From: Anaerolineaceae bacterium | Lineage (GTDB): Bacteria; Chloroflexota; Anaerolineae; Anaerolineales; Anaerolineaceae | NCBI GenBank assembly: GCA_003524305.1 | Contig: DQHW01000017.1 | Location: 17,770-36,810, forward strand | Length of the DNA stretch: 19,041 nt | Direction of reading: 5' to 3' | Shown: in pieces, positions 1 through 7,409 of the stretch | How positions within the stretch are numbered: position 1 is the stretch's first letter | Layout: the number at the start of each line of letters is the position of its first letter | The notes under the pieces: model-generated | Seen by the model: only the letters and a program-made list of their open reading frames with translations | Database searches by the model: none | Told to the model about the DNA's origin: nothing | Translations under genes and position numbers: made by a program

Positions 1-1142
1 GTCAGCCCCACCGCATAAATAGATTGGATGATACCGTCGTGCAGGTCCATGCCGAAGCGATCCCGTTCTTCAAGTACTGCCAGGCGTTTGCCTGATTCAT
101 TAAGTTGAACGTTTTCAATGGCGGTTGCCATCCAGGCGCTGATGGCTTGCACGAACTGAACTTCCAGATCATCCAACGGTTGAGGATGGCAGGCGCCCAC
201 GCATAACACCCCCACCACGCCGCGCCGCCCCGTCATAGGCAGCACCGCCAGTTGGTGAATGCCCTGCACCTTGGTTTCAGGGTTGAGGTCTGTATATTCG
301 TATTCTGAGAGATTGAGAACCACCGGAATGCCGTTCTGAGCAGTTCGGCCGACCGTGCTTTCTCCGATGGCATAGTTGGGGCGTTTCCACAAGTTCTTAA
401 CCCCCTCGCCGCGGTGTTGAGAAAGTTGCAGATTATTACTATTTTCAATTCGTAAAAAAATCTCGCCCACTTCGAGCCGCAGGTAATCCATCAATTGAGT
501 CAGGCCGCTGTCGAGAATCTGGTTAATATCCGTGCTGGTTGCCAGGGTGGAGGCTAATTGGTCAAGAAGTGCCAGGTTTTCATTGCGCCGGGTGAGCGCC
601 CTGTCGCGGGTCATCATTTCTTTGTAGAGTCGTGCATTAGAGATGGAAACTGCTGCGTAAGCCGCCAGCATTTCAATAATCTGTTGGTCTTCAATGGTGA
701 ATTCTTTTCCGCCGCGCTTGTCGGTGAGATAAAGCTGGCCCAACTGCTGCTGCCCCTGGTAAATGGGCACGCCGAGGAAAGAAGTCATTTTGGGATGAAA
801 AGCGGGGAATCCGCTGCTGCGCGGGTCGGATTTAATATCTGCCACACGGATGGATTCTTTAGCGTGCATCAATTCGCCAATCAAGCCTTTTCCGACCGGG
901 GGATGCGAGAGCTGATCCATCTCGTCGCGGCTCATACCCATCGGGATAAACTTTTCGAGCTGTCCTTCTGCATCCAGAATACCAACAGCTGCATAACTGG
1001 CACTAACCTGTTCCATGGCGATACTGGCAATTTTTTCAAGCAGAGTATCAATTGACATTTCACGAACCAGTTCAAGGCTGGCTTCATGCAAGGCCAAGAG
1101 TCTGTTTTCAAGTTGTTCAATCGTCAGGGAATTTGTGGCCAT
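1..1142 (-). CDS. GAF-domain sensor histidine kinase (NarL/DegS-type), 3' end outside window
   Basis: Reading the minus strand from the ATG at 1142 gives 380 open codons running off the left edge, so the catalytic part is missing. Residues about 20-170 and 190-340 read as two GAF domains (FLGVPIYQGQQ and GVVGVLCVGA are typical core strands). They are followed by a HisKA_3-type dimerisation helix, EERDRFGMDLHDGIIQS, in which H368 is the expected phosphorylated histidine. Kinases of this family pass phosphate to LuxR/NarL-type response regulators; the GAF domains sense a small ligand or redox state. No membrane segment is visible, so it is probably cytoplasmic. A GAGG sequence lies about 7 bases before the ATG and a good promoter lies just upstream. 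The ATP-binding HATPase_c domain and any partner regulator would lie left of base 1. The ligand cannot be inferred. Family call is confident. Confidence 0.85.
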   Translation of the reverse strand, partial: MATNSLTIEQLENRLLALHEASLELVREMSIDTLLEKIASIAMEQVSASYAAVGILDAEGQLEKFIPMGMSRDEMDQLSHPPVGKGLIGELMHAKESIRVADIKSDPRSSGFPAFHPKMTSFLGVPIYQGQQQLGQLYLTDKRGGKEFTIEDQQIIEMLAAYAAVSISNARLYKEMMTRDRALTRRNENLALLDQLASTLATSTDINQILDSGLTQLMDYLRLEVGEIFLRIENSNNLQLSQHRGEGVKNLWKRPNYAIGESTVGRTAQNGIPVVLNLSEYEYTDLNPETKVQGIHQLAVLPMTGRRGVVGVLCVGACHPQPLDDLEVQFVQAISAWMATAIENVQLNESGKRLAVLEERDRFGMDLHDGIIQSIYAVGL

Positions 1143-1161
1143 ACCGGTAACCTCAATCTTT

Positions 1162-1191
1162 ATTCTACTCGACTAGCAACCCTCAAGTCAA
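1162..1191 (-). promoter_or_regulatory. Sigma-70-like promoter of the histidine kinase gene
   Basis: On the minus strand a -35 box TTGACT (plus-strand bases 1186-1191) is followed after 18 bases by a -10 box TAGAAT (1162-1167). Each differs from consensus at one position. Transcription would start near 1155, leaving a leader of about a dozen bases that still contains the GAGG ribosome site. Confidence 0.5.
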
Positions 1192-1271
1192 TCAAGGGTG
1201 TGAAGAGTAAAATCCATTTTTCAGCCTTGTACAAGCTTTATTGAAAGGGTGAATTTCATGATTGAACCCTG

Positions 1272-1277
1272 TATAAT
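1272..1277 (+). promoter_or_regulatory. Candidate -10 box for the molybdopterin oxidoreductase gene
   Basis: A perfect TATAAT sits 18 bases before the preferred ATG at 1296. No good -35 box is found at 16-18 bases; the best hexamer at 17 bases is GTGAAT, while a TTGAAA lies 25 bases away, which is too far. The transcript would have a very short leader that still includes AGGTG. It lies in the divergent spacer shared with the histidine kinase. Confidence 0.35.
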
Positions 1278-1295
1278 CAGCATGAGGTGATAATT

Positions 1296-1931
1296 ATGCA
1301 AAACTCAATTTTTCGCAGAACGGAAGAAGAACGGTTAAAGAAAGAAGGCCGTGTCCCTCCCGGTCAGGCCTTGACCCAAAAATTCCCAGTTCTGCATTAT
1401 GGGCCAGTTCCACAATTTGATCCCGAAAGTTGGAAGTTCGAGGTTTGGGGTGAAGTGGAAAAACCTTTGTCGTTAAGTTGGAATGAGTTTAGCGCCCTGC
1501 CAAAAACCAGCCTGACCATGGATATCCACTGCGTCACACGTTGGAGCAAATTTGATACACACTGGCAGGGTGTGTCAGTCAAAACACTCGTAGACCTGGG
1601 GTTGATCAAGATCAAACCCTCTGCACAATATGTTTTGCAGCATGCAGAATACGGATTTTCAGCAAACCTGCCGCTTGAAATTGTAATGGCTGATAACTTT
1701 TTGATGGCCACGCATTATGACGGCGCACCCATCACACCTGACCACGGATTTCCGCTGCGCGGGGTGGTCGGGGCGATTTTAGAGAAAACAGAATTAACCG
1801 TGCCCTATTTTTGGAAGGGTGCCAAATGGCTGCGCGGACTGGAATTCCTGGCACAAGATGCACCCGGTTTCTGGGAGCAGGCTGGTTACCACAATCGCGC
1901 TGACGTCTGGAAGGAAGAACGTTTCGAGTAA
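1296..1931 (+). CDS. Sulfite-oxidase-like molybdopterin-dependent oxidoreductase
   Basis: This 211-residue protein matches the short cytoplasmic sulfite-oxidase/YedY-like family with a single molybdopterin domain. The stretch MDIHCVTRWS carries the conserved cysteine (C79) that ligates molybdenum in this family. The end, with FWKGAKWLRGLEFL and PGFWEQAGYHNRADVWKEER, is also typical. There is no Tat signal peptide and no dimerisation domain, unlike secreted MsrP/YedY or full-length sulfite oxidase. The substrate is unknown. An in-frame GTG at 1287 gives three more residues, but the AGGTG motif at 1286-1290 lies directly before and favours ATG 1296. Between GFPLRGVVG and PYFWKG there are about nine residues more than I recall for the shortest relatives; the frame is intact, so this looks like natural variation. 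It stands alone, convergent with the LysM gene. Confidence 0.85.
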   Translation: MQNSIFRRTEEERLKKEGRVPPGQALTQKFPVLHYGPVPQFDPESWKFEVWGEVEKPLSLSWNEFSALPKTSLTMDIHCVTRWSKFDTHWQGVSVKTLVDLGLIKIKPSAQYVLQHAEYGFSANLPLEIVMADNFLMATHYDGAPITPDHGFPLRGVVGAILEKTELTVPYFWKGAKWLRGLEFLAQDAPGFWEQAGYHNRADVWKEERFE

Positions 1932-1946
1932 ATGTTTTTTATTAAC

Positions 1947-1974
1947 GTAAGGGCAATTCATGAATTGCCCTTAC
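1947..1974. terminator. Perfect 28-bp palindrome between convergent genes, likely bidirectional terminator or REP-like repeat
   Basis: The 14 bases GTAAGGGCAATTCA are followed without spacer by their exact complement TGAATTGCCCTTAC. The palindrome lies 15 bases after the plus-strand stop at 1931 and 9 bases after the minus-strand stop at 1984. On the minus strand the hairpin is followed by GTTAATAAAAAACATT, and on the plus strand by AAAGTATTCC, so neither side has a long T run. Its position fits a shared terminator; its form also fits a dispersed intergenic palindrome. Confidence 0.55.
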
Positions 1975-1983
1975 AAAGTATTC

Positions 1984-2775
1984 CTATTTCCTGCGCAGAA
2001 ACCTGACGTAAAGGGCAAGTCCGATCCCTGCCAAAATAATGAATCCGCCAACGATAGCCAGAAACACAGAAGAGTTGCCTCCATCAGTTGAAAGTGGAAG
2101 GGTTGAACTGGCCTGTGCGCTGAAATTCACTGTTGCGGTGTCGCCGGCTTTCAGGTTGATGGTGTAGTTTTGTGCGGATGTGGGGTTGTAACCGTCAGGA
2201 ATGGCCACGCTGATGGTGTACTCTCCCTCGGGAACCTCTTCATAACAGACCGCTTCACCTGTGTTTATCGTGGTTCCCGTTTTTGAAAAAGTACCGTTTG
2301 AATTTGTAATGCTGATCTCACCGCCGGCCAGGCCGGTGTTGGTGATCTCATCTGTTTCAGCCATGGCATTGCCATTGACATCATCATAGAGATAGACACA
2401 AATGATGCCGTATCCCTTGATGGGTTCGGGCGTTGGCAAGTTGCTTGTGGGGGTTGGCGATGGACCGACAGTCACCTCAGGGGTTGGGACGGTTCCGAGC
2501 AGCAGTTGCTGGCCAATCTGCAAAAATCGGCACTGGTCGAGATCAAGGTTGTTAAGAGTACGCAGCGTATCGATGTTTACACCGGTCAAATATGAAATAC
2601 TATCGCAAGTCTCATTCTCTCTCACCGTGTAATAGATATTACCGTTTTCCATGGCGGTCGGAGTGTAATAAAAGATTTGCGCATCTACCGGTGTGGCTAA
2701 CAGTGGTGTTGCCAATAAGAAGAAAAAGCCGCTGACCAGCATTATGGACAGAATGATTTTTTGTATACGATTCAT
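1984..2775 (-). CDS. Secreted LysM protein with prealbumin-like domain and C-terminal membrane anchor
   Basis: The 263-residue protein starts with a signal peptide (MNRIQK, then a hydrophobic stretch to about residue 30). A LysM domain at about 47-93 contains YTVRENETCDSIS and ends IGQQLLLG; LysM binds peptidoglycan or related N-acetylglucosamine polymers. A Pro/Thr-rich linker (95-122) leads to a Cna_B/SdrD_B-like beta domain (about 127-222, with YDDVNGNAMAETDE and VPEGEYTISVAIPDGY). A final membrane helix (about 240-258) ends in RFLRRK. It should be displayed outside the membrane and held at the C-terminus. LPLSTDGG near the end is not an LPXTG sorting signal. The reading frame stays open upstream to 2850, but ATG 2775 has AAAGGTG just before it and begins the signal peptide, so it is chosen. 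The exact ligand and partner are unknown. Confidence 0.8.
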   Translation of the reverse strand: MNRIQKIILSIMLVSGFFFLLATPLLATPVDAQIFYYTPTAMENGNIYYTVRENETCDSISYLTGVNIDTLRTLNNLDLDQCRFLQIGQQLLLGTVPTPEVTVGPSPTPTSNLPTPEPIKGYGIICVYLYDDVNGNAMAETDEITNTGLAGGEISITNSNGTFSKTGTTINTGEAVCYEEVPEGEYTISVAIPDGYNPTSAQNYTINLKAGDTATVNFSAQASSTLPLSTDGGNSSVFLAIVGGFIILAGIGLALYVRFLRRK

Positions 2776-2851
2776 AATTTCACCTTTGGTCATTATAACA
2801 TTATCCAAAACGCCTTTTAACAGACCCTCCATACGACTTGACAAACGCAAT

Positions 2852-2881
2852 TTGATTATTAGTGTAAAATTAATCTGTAAT
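2852..2881 (+). promoter_or_regulatory. Candidate promoter of the ssb gene cluster
   Basis: TTGATT (2852-2857) is followed after 18 bases by TGTAAT (2876-2881). A better -35, TTGACA at 2838-2843, has no -10 box at the right distance: TAAAAT at 2865-2870 is 21 bases away. One of these pairs probably drives ssb, since this is the only spacer before the cluster. Confidence 0.35.
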
Positions 2882-2911
2882 TATTGACTTGTTTCAGAAA
2901 CAGGAGGTTTT

Positions 2912-3325
2912 ATGTATCAGAAATTGCTCATCATTGGACGTCTCGGAAAAGACCCCGAAATGCGTTTTACACCCAACGGACAGGCTGTAACCAGTTTTTC
3001 GGTCGCCACCGATCGTTCATACAGTGACCAGGCTGGAAAACTCGTCAAAGAAACAGTGTGGTTCCGTGTCTCGGCATGGGGAAAACTGGCCGAAACCTGC
3101 AACAATTTCTTGCAAAAGGGCAAAATGGTCATGGTGGAAGGCCGCTTGACAGTGGACGCCAAAACCGGCGGTCCGCGCATTTGGACCGGTCAGGACGGCA
3201 CCCCACGCGCTTCGCTTGAAATGGTTGCCAACACCGTAAAATTTCTCTCCGCCAAAACGGATGGCAGCGGCCCCGGTGGTGAAGAAGACGTGGATTCCGG
3301 TCCGTCTGAGGATATTCCCTTCTAG
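2912..3325 (+). CDS. ssb: Single-stranded DNA-binding protein
   Basis: This 137-residue protein begins MYQKLLIIGRLGKDPEMRFT, a classic bacterial SSB start, and carries one OB fold to about residue 112 (WFRVSAWGKLAE, KGKMVMVEGRL). SSB coats single-stranded DNA during replication, recombination and repair. The acidic tail ends in EDIPF, the conserved tip that docks partner repair and replication proteins. The length is somewhat shorter than the E. coli protein because the flexible linker is short. A strong ribosome site (CAGGAGG) lies 6 bases before the ATG. The variant tryptophan in IWTGQDGTPRAS, with a loop before the last strand, is normal in Chloroflexota-type SSBs as far as I recall. It is the first gene of a run with the DUF3467-like and translin genes. 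Confidence 0.95.
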   Translation: MYQKLLIIGRLGKDPEMRFTPNGQAVTSFSVATDRSYSDQAGKLVKETVWFRVSAWGKLAETCNNFLQKGKMVMVEGRLTVDAKTGGPRIWTGQDGTPRASLEMVANTVKFLSAKTDGSGPGGEEDVDSGPSEDIPF

Positions 3326-3337
3326 GGTTTTTCGCTC

Positions 3338-3670
3338 ATGACCACACAACCACAACAGAATCCGCCAAGCATGCCTCCCATTGACTTGCCGGAGAGTTTA
3401 GAGCCCATCTACAGCAACGTAACCCGCATCAGCCACACCCCTTCTGAGATGGTGCTCGATTTTAGCCGCTTACTGCCGGCGGATACGCGTTTCAAGGTTC
3501 TCTCGCGCATTATTATGTCACCGGTGGGCGCTAAATTGCTGCACCGCGCACTTGGAGAGAACCTGGCGCGATACGAAGCCAACTTTGGAGAGATTCGCAT
3601 GCCTGGTGATACGCACCTGGCTGATGATCTCCTTAAAGGCATTCACCCATCCAAACCTCCGGAGACTTAA
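3338..3670 (+). CDS. DUF3467-like protein of unknown function
   Basis: The 110-residue protein has a proline-rich start (to about residue 20), then a compact domain. YSNVTRISHTPSEMVLDF, the run around SRIIMSPVGAKLLHRAL and ENLARYEANFGEI follow the pattern of the DUF3467 family, whose function is not established. No membrane segment or signal peptide is present. It starts 12 bases after ssb and ends 8 bases before the translin gene, so the three are almost certainly co-transcribed. This hints at a nucleic-acid-linked role, but that is inference from position only. The family assignment is by memory of the conserved pattern and would need a profile search. Confidence 0.75.
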   Translation: MTTQPQQNPPSMPPIDLPESLEPIYSNVTRISHTPSEMVLDFSRLLPADTRFKVLSRIIMSPVGAKLLHRALGENLARYEANFGEIRMPGDTHLADDLLKGIHPSKPPET

Positions 3671-3678
3671 TAACCGAC

Positions 3679-4317
3679 ATGCAGGAATTTACCGATCTGA
3701 TTGATAAGGCCAAGGCTGTTTTTGACCAGCGCACGGCGGTGCGCGACCAGGCGCTGATCCAGGCGCGCGCACTCACCCGTTTGGCCGCCCACACCATCCG
3801 CGCCATTCACCGTGATGAAGCCGCCGCCGCCCAGGATATGCTGCTCGAAGCGCGTGTGTTGATCCTCAACATCCAACGCGACCTGGCTTCGTACCCCGAT
3901 ATTTATTACGCAGGCTACACACAGGATGCCATCAAGGAATATGCCGAGGCCAACCTGACGGTGGCATTGATCCTCAACCAACCCATGCCCACCCCTGACG
4001 AGCTCGGCATCGAATACGCCGCTTACTTGAATGGACTTGCCGAGACTATCGGTGAGTGTCGCCGCAAATGCCTTGATATTCTGCGCATGGGTTATTCTGA
4101 AGACGCCGAACGTCTGCTCACCACCATGGACGAGATCTATAACGTGCTCGTCACCATGGATTACCCGGATGCCATCACCAACGGCCTGCGCAGACAGACC
4201 GACCTCGTACGCGGCATCATCGAACGCACCCGCGCTGACCTTACCCTCAGCCTGCGTGAACAACACCTTCAGGAAGCCCTGCAAAAGTTTGCCGAGAAAT
4301 TTCCCGGCATGGAGTAG
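3679..4317 (+). CDS. Translin-family protein (TRAX/translin-like)
   Basis: The 212-residue, largely helical protein matches the translin superfamily as found in archaea and a few bacteria. Conserved blocks are AIHRDEAAAAQDML, YYAGYTQDAIKEYAEA, GIEYAAYLNGLAETIGE, MDYPDAITNGLRRQTDLVRG and ERTRADLTLSLRE. In eukaryotes translin and TRAX form the C3PO complex, which binds single-stranded nucleic acids and, through acidic residues in TRAX, cleaves RNA. Archaeal homologues can form octamers. The EY-E and E-----R patterns around residues 90-130 resemble regions holding catalytic acids in TRAX, but I cannot assign them by eye. It follows ssb and the DUF3467-like gene with an 8-base gap, so a role with single-stranded DNA or RNA is plausible. 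A GGAG lies about 14 bases before the ATG, which is loose spacing. No signal or membrane segment. Confidence 0.87.
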   Translation: MQEFTDLIDKAKAVFDQRTAVRDQALIQARALTRLAAHTIRAIHRDEAAAAQDMLLEARVLILNIQRDLASYPDIYYAGYTQDAIKEYAEANLTVALILNQPMPTPDELGIEYAAYLNGLAETIGECRRKCLDILRMGYSEDAERLLTTMDEIYNVLVTMDYPDAITNGLRRQTDLVRGIIERTRADLTLSLREQHLQEALQKFAEKFPGME

Positions 4318-4320
4318 CGC

Positions 4321-4713
4321 GTGAAAGAAACTCAAAAAACCAAGATCACAAAAATCCCCAACTCCGTCACACTGACCCAAATCATCATCCTTGTCATTGG
4401 CATTGTCTGGATCGGTTTCAGCCTCTACATGGCCATCGGACCTGATCCTTCCTTCGCTCAATTGGGAGCCTATCGCTGGATAATGGCGGGCATGACCTTT
4501 GCACCTGGTTTGTTTTTGGTGGTCATGTGGTTCTTGCTGCGCAAGCGCTGGAAACCCGCGTGGTACCTGGCTGTGATTGCCCTGGGGCTCATGTCCGTTG
4601 TCATTATTTTTGATCAGGTCGGTTGGGTGGATGTATTGGTGATGCTTGGCTCTGCCATCCCCTTCGTGCTTTTGATCATTGACCGCAAGTGGTATCTAAA
4701 GACAAAAAATTGA
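4321..4713 (+). CDS. Small four-helix membrane protein of unknown function
   Basis: A 130-residue protein that starts with GTG three bases after the translin stop. GGAG inside the end of the translin gene (4310-4313) is its likely ribosome site, suggesting translational coupling. Four hydrophobic segments are visible, at about residues 16-40, 50-77, 80-100 and 101-121. The second and third helices are separated by a basic RKRWKPAW loop. The C-terminus ends DRKWYLKTKN. No known motif or catalytic residue is recognised. It is the last gene of the ssb-led run and is followed by a stem-loop terminator. Confidence 0.7.
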   Translation: MKETQKTKITKIPNSVTLTQIIILVIGIVWIGFSLYMAIGPDPSFAQLGAYRWIMAGMTFAPGLFLVVMWFLLRKRWKPAWYLAVIALGLMSVVIIFDQVGWVDVLVMLGSAIPFVLLIIDRKWYLKTKN

Positions 4714-4744
4714 ATTAAGAAACCCTGGCAAGAAGATAGTGTTT

Positions 4745-4781
4745 AAAGAGTGGTGGTCTTAAAAGATATCCACTCTTTTTT
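4745..4781 (+). terminator. Rho-independent terminator after the ssb-translin run
   Basis: AAAGAGTGG (4745-4753) pairs perfectly with CCACTCTTT (4770-4778) across a 16-base loop, and the right arm runs into a six-T stretch (4776-4781). It lies 32 bases after the membrane-protein stop. Confidence 0.8.
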
Positions 4782-4876
4782 AATAGCAAGGCAATCTTTA
4801 CGCTGCCTAGATTGCATTTTTTTTGATTCTATATTAAAACTAAAAACAACAACATTTGACGTGGAGGATGGAACCA

Positions 4877-6868
4877 ATGAAAAAAACTTTTGGTCTAATT
4901 ACTGCCCTGGGATTGATCTTCTTATTCTTCATCCAGCTTGCCGGCACCCTGGTGGAATCCATTTACCTGATGGACCTGCTGCATTCCGGCCTGGACGAAA
5001 AAATCCTTGGGGTTCTGTTCTTCTTCACACCGCTGCTGTTGATCCCTTTTTACAAAAAATTTCCACGCGGACTGCTGTGGCTGAGTTTTGGACTGCTCTT
5101 CATCATGCGCGGCATTTTACCCTACTTAAATGTGATGCCCCGTATGCTCGTCTCGGGCCTGGGAACCTTCGCCCTGATCAGCCTGTTCTTTCTGTTGTTG
5201 CAGGCTTTGCCGGAGGGTGAAGCGCGCAAACGCCTTGGTTTATGGGCAGGCGCCGGTCTTGCCCTGGCGATCAGTATGTCAGCCTTGCTGCGCACTGCCT
5301 ATCATGGTTTGGAATATTCACTGACCCCGGCTGGTGGTTGGGTTGGCTGGCTGTTGGCGGTTTTACTTGGTTTGGCTTTATTCATGTTGAAACCCGGTGT
5401 CCCCCAGGTTCAAACAGAAAAGAAAACCGGCGGTGTCACTGCGGCCATCCTTGGTATGATCCTTGTTCTTGTGCTTGCGTGGTTCTCTTTTTCTGCCCCT
5501 GCCGTCATTGCCCGCTGGACCCAGGGTAATTACACGCTGATTATTGCGGCCATCAGCTTATTCTCCACCGGTTGGGTGCTTTTGTCGCTGCTTGCTCCAG
5601 GCTGGCCAGGCAAGATCAACTCGCGCCTGCTGCTGGTTTGGAATGTAGTCTTCACCCTGTGTTTAACTGCCACCCTGGTAACACAGCAGGTGGGTTCTCC
5701 ACTGACGCCAGAATCCGCTCCTGTGGTGATTGCTGACCCCACCTGGGCGCAATTGCTGCCCCTGTTTTTAACCCTGCTACTCTTTCCGGTCATTTTTGTG
5801 GATATGGAGGTTTTCATCGATCAGATCAGCGATAAAGCACCCGCACCGCGCGACCTGGTGCCAGGGTTGCTGCTCGGAGCTCTTCTGCTGATTGTGTTGG
5901 TCTTTGCCAATATTTTTACCAATGTTTGGGGCTATGTAAAACCGATCAGTCTCTTCTTCCGCGGCAAGTTTTGGCTGTCTTATTTCTTGATTACAGCGCT
6001 GATCACCCTGCTGGCCTGGCTGGTGGGCCGACAAAAACTGCCTGCATTGCCTATGTTTAATCCTAAATTTCATTGGGCGTCGGCATTGGTGTTGGGCGCA
6101 CTCTTCATTTCGACCTTTATTTTTGCCATTCCCGTGAAGCACATCGAGATGCCTTCTTCTGAAGAACCCCGCACCTCTATTGAAGTGATGACGTTCAATA
6201 TCCAGCAAGCCAACGACGCCGAAGGTGAAAAATCGTTTGTCAAACAATTGGCTTTGATTGAAAAGGTTTCACCAGATATTTTATCCATGCAAGAGACTGA
6301 TTCGACCCGCATTTCGATGAATAACAATGATTATGTGCGGTTTTATTCCGACATGCTCGGATACTACTCCTATTTCGGCCCGACCCCCGTGATGGGCACC
6401 TACGGCACTTCCATCTTGTCGAAATATCCGCTCGAAAATGTGCGCACGGCTTATATTTACAGCGACAAGGATGAAAACGGAATTGCTGAAGCGGAAGTAA
6501 ATATCGGCGGTAAAACCTTCACCATCTATAACGTCCACCCCGATGGCTCACCCACGGTGGACTTAACCTTTGCCAAGACTCTGATAGAAAGATCAAAAGA
6601 CAAACCTTACATGATTGCCTTGGGCGATTTTAATCTAAGAGATTATGAAGAGGCTTATCAATTGATTGACGGCGTCTACACCAATGTGTGGACGAGCATC
6701 TTCCCGACAAAGATCAGTTCTGATGGCGTGGATATGTCTGGAGAAAACCGCATTGACCACATCTTTATCTCATCTGATCTGACGGCGCGCAATCCTGTTT
6801 ACATCCTGATCCCAGAATCAACCACCGATCACGCCGTGCATTGGTCGGAACTCTACTGGACAGAATGA
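4877..6868 (+). CDS. Polytopic membrane protein fused to endonuclease/exonuclease/phosphatase (EEP) domain
   Basis: The 663-residue protein has about 13 hydrophobic helices in residues 1-432, then an EEP-fold hydrolase domain (about 435-663). EEP signatures seen are MTFNIQ (438 on), QETD with E473 as the expected metal-binding glutamate, YNVHPDG, GDFN with D584 and N586, RIDHIF, and a final DH pair with H652. These are the metal and active-site positions of the DNase I/sphingomyelinase-like superfamily, which cleaves phosphodiesters in DNA, RNA or lipids. An odd helix count would put the EEP domain outside, which favours a lipid or glycolipid substrate; this is inference. The arrangement recalls the eukaryotic CWH43/PGAP2IP C-terminus. 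GGAGG at 4863-4867 with 9-base spacing picks ATG 4877 over ATG 4868. Confidence 0.85.
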   Translation: MKKTFGLITALGLIFLFFIQLAGTLVESIYLMDLLHSGLDEKILGVLFFFTPLLLIPFYKKFPRGLLWLSFGLLFIMRGILPYLNVMPRMLVSGLGTFALISLFFLLLQALPEGEARKRLGLWAGAGLALAISMSALLRTAYHGLEYSLTPAGGWVGWLLAVLLGLALFMLKPGVPQVQTEKKTGGVTAAILGMILVLVLAWFSFSAPAVIARWTQGNYTLIIAAISLFSTGWVLLSLLAPGWPGKINSRLLLVWNVVFTLCLTATLVTQQVGSPLTPESAPVVIADPTWAQLLPLFLTLLLFPVIFVDMEVFIDQISDKAPAPRDLVPGLLLGALLLIVLVFANIFTNVWGYVKPISLFFRGKFWLSYFLITALITLLAWLVGRQKLPALPMFNPKFHWASALVLGALFISTFIFAIPVKHIEMPSSEEPRTSIEVMTFNIQQANDAEGEKSFVKQLALIEKVSPDILSMQETDSTRISMNNNDYVRFYSDMLGYYSYFGPTPVMGTYGTSILSKYPLENVRTAYIYSDKDENGIAEAEVNIGGKTFTIYNVHPDGSPTVDLTFAKTLIERSKDKPYMIALGDFNLRDYEEAYQLIDGVYTNVWTSIFPTKISSDGVDMSGENRIDHIFISSDLTARNPVYILIPESTTDHAVHWSELYWTE

Positions 6869-6881
6869 GGTGAAACCGATA

Positions 6882-7334
6882 GTGACTAATCACGGCATTC
6901 AAAATGTGACATTAAGAGCAATGTACGAATCCGATCTGCCGGTCTTTTTTGAACACCAAAACGACGAGGGTGCTGATGAAATGGTTGGGCTTCCCTCGCG
7001 TGGCCGGGATGATTTTTTTGATCACTGGCAGAAGGTCATGGCGAATTCAACCATAATTCTGCGTACCATTCTTGTAGAAAACGAAATTGCCGGTTATTTG
7101 TGCTCGTTTATAAAAGAATCTGACGAGCGAGAGGTGGGTTACCAATTGGGCAGGGCTTTCTGGGGCAAGGGCATTGCTACACGCGCCTTGCAATTATTTC
7201 TACCGTTAATTCCCTACCGTCCGCTTTACGGGGTAACCCCCTCACATAACATCGGGTCACAAAAAGTGCTCCTCCGCTGCGGATTCGTTCTTATGGAAGA
7301 AAAAGAAGGGCTGTTGAAGTACAAACTCTTATAA
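6882..7334 (+). CDS. GNAT-family N-acetyltransferase
   Basis: A 150-residue protein of the GNAT (RimJ/RimL-like) fold, which transfers an acetyl group from acetyl-CoA to an amine. NVTLRAMYESDLPVFFEHQ is the usual first strand and helix. EVGYQLGRAFWGKGIATRAL is the acetyl-CoA pyrophosphate-binding motif A. GVTPSHNIGSQKVLLRCGF is the usual motif B, with Asn, Ser and the final GF. The substrate cannot be told. A GTG at 6870, one base after the previous stop, would add four residues. The GAGGTG at 6867-6872 is well placed as the ribosome site for GTG 6882, so the latter is preferred. It follows the EEP gene directly and is probably co-transcribed. Confidence 0.85.
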   Translation: MTNHGIQNVTLRAMYESDLPVFFEHQNDEGADEMVGLPSRGRDDFFDHWQKVMANSTIILRTILVENEIAGYLCSFIKESDEREVGYQLGRAFWGKGIATRALQLFLPLIPYRPLYGVTPSHNIGSQKVLLRCGFVLMEEKEGLLKYKLL

Positions 7335-7409
7335 AAAATTAATGATTTTCACACAACCTCCCATTTAATTCTCCGTAAATATGGATATAGAATTTATAAG
7401 GAGAAAAAA

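Noticed and set aside
558..1055. 165-residue plus-strand open frame
   Set aside because: It lies opposite the histidine kinase, whose minus-strand frame has continuous GAF and HisKA_3 sequence; this is a shadow.
1740..1830. Possible frameshift in the molybdopterin oxidoreductase, suggested by extra residues between GFPLRGVVG and PYFWKG
   Set aside because: The reading frame is continuous and conserved motifs lie in the same frame on both sides, so an in-frame loop is the simpler explanation.
2040..2100. LPXTG sorting signal in the LysM protein (LPLSTDGG)
   Set aside because: The motif lacks the LPxTG spacing and no sortase gene is seen; a plain C-terminal membrane helix explains the tail.
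3667..4461. 264-residue minus-strand open frame opposite the translin gene
   Set aside because: The plus-strand frame gives clear translin-family blocks and fits the operon; the antisense frame shows no recognisable motif and overlaps two real genes.
4750..5220. 156-residue plus frame overlapping the EEP fusion start
   Set aside because: It begins in the terminator stem and overlaps the membrane protein in another frame without recognisable content.
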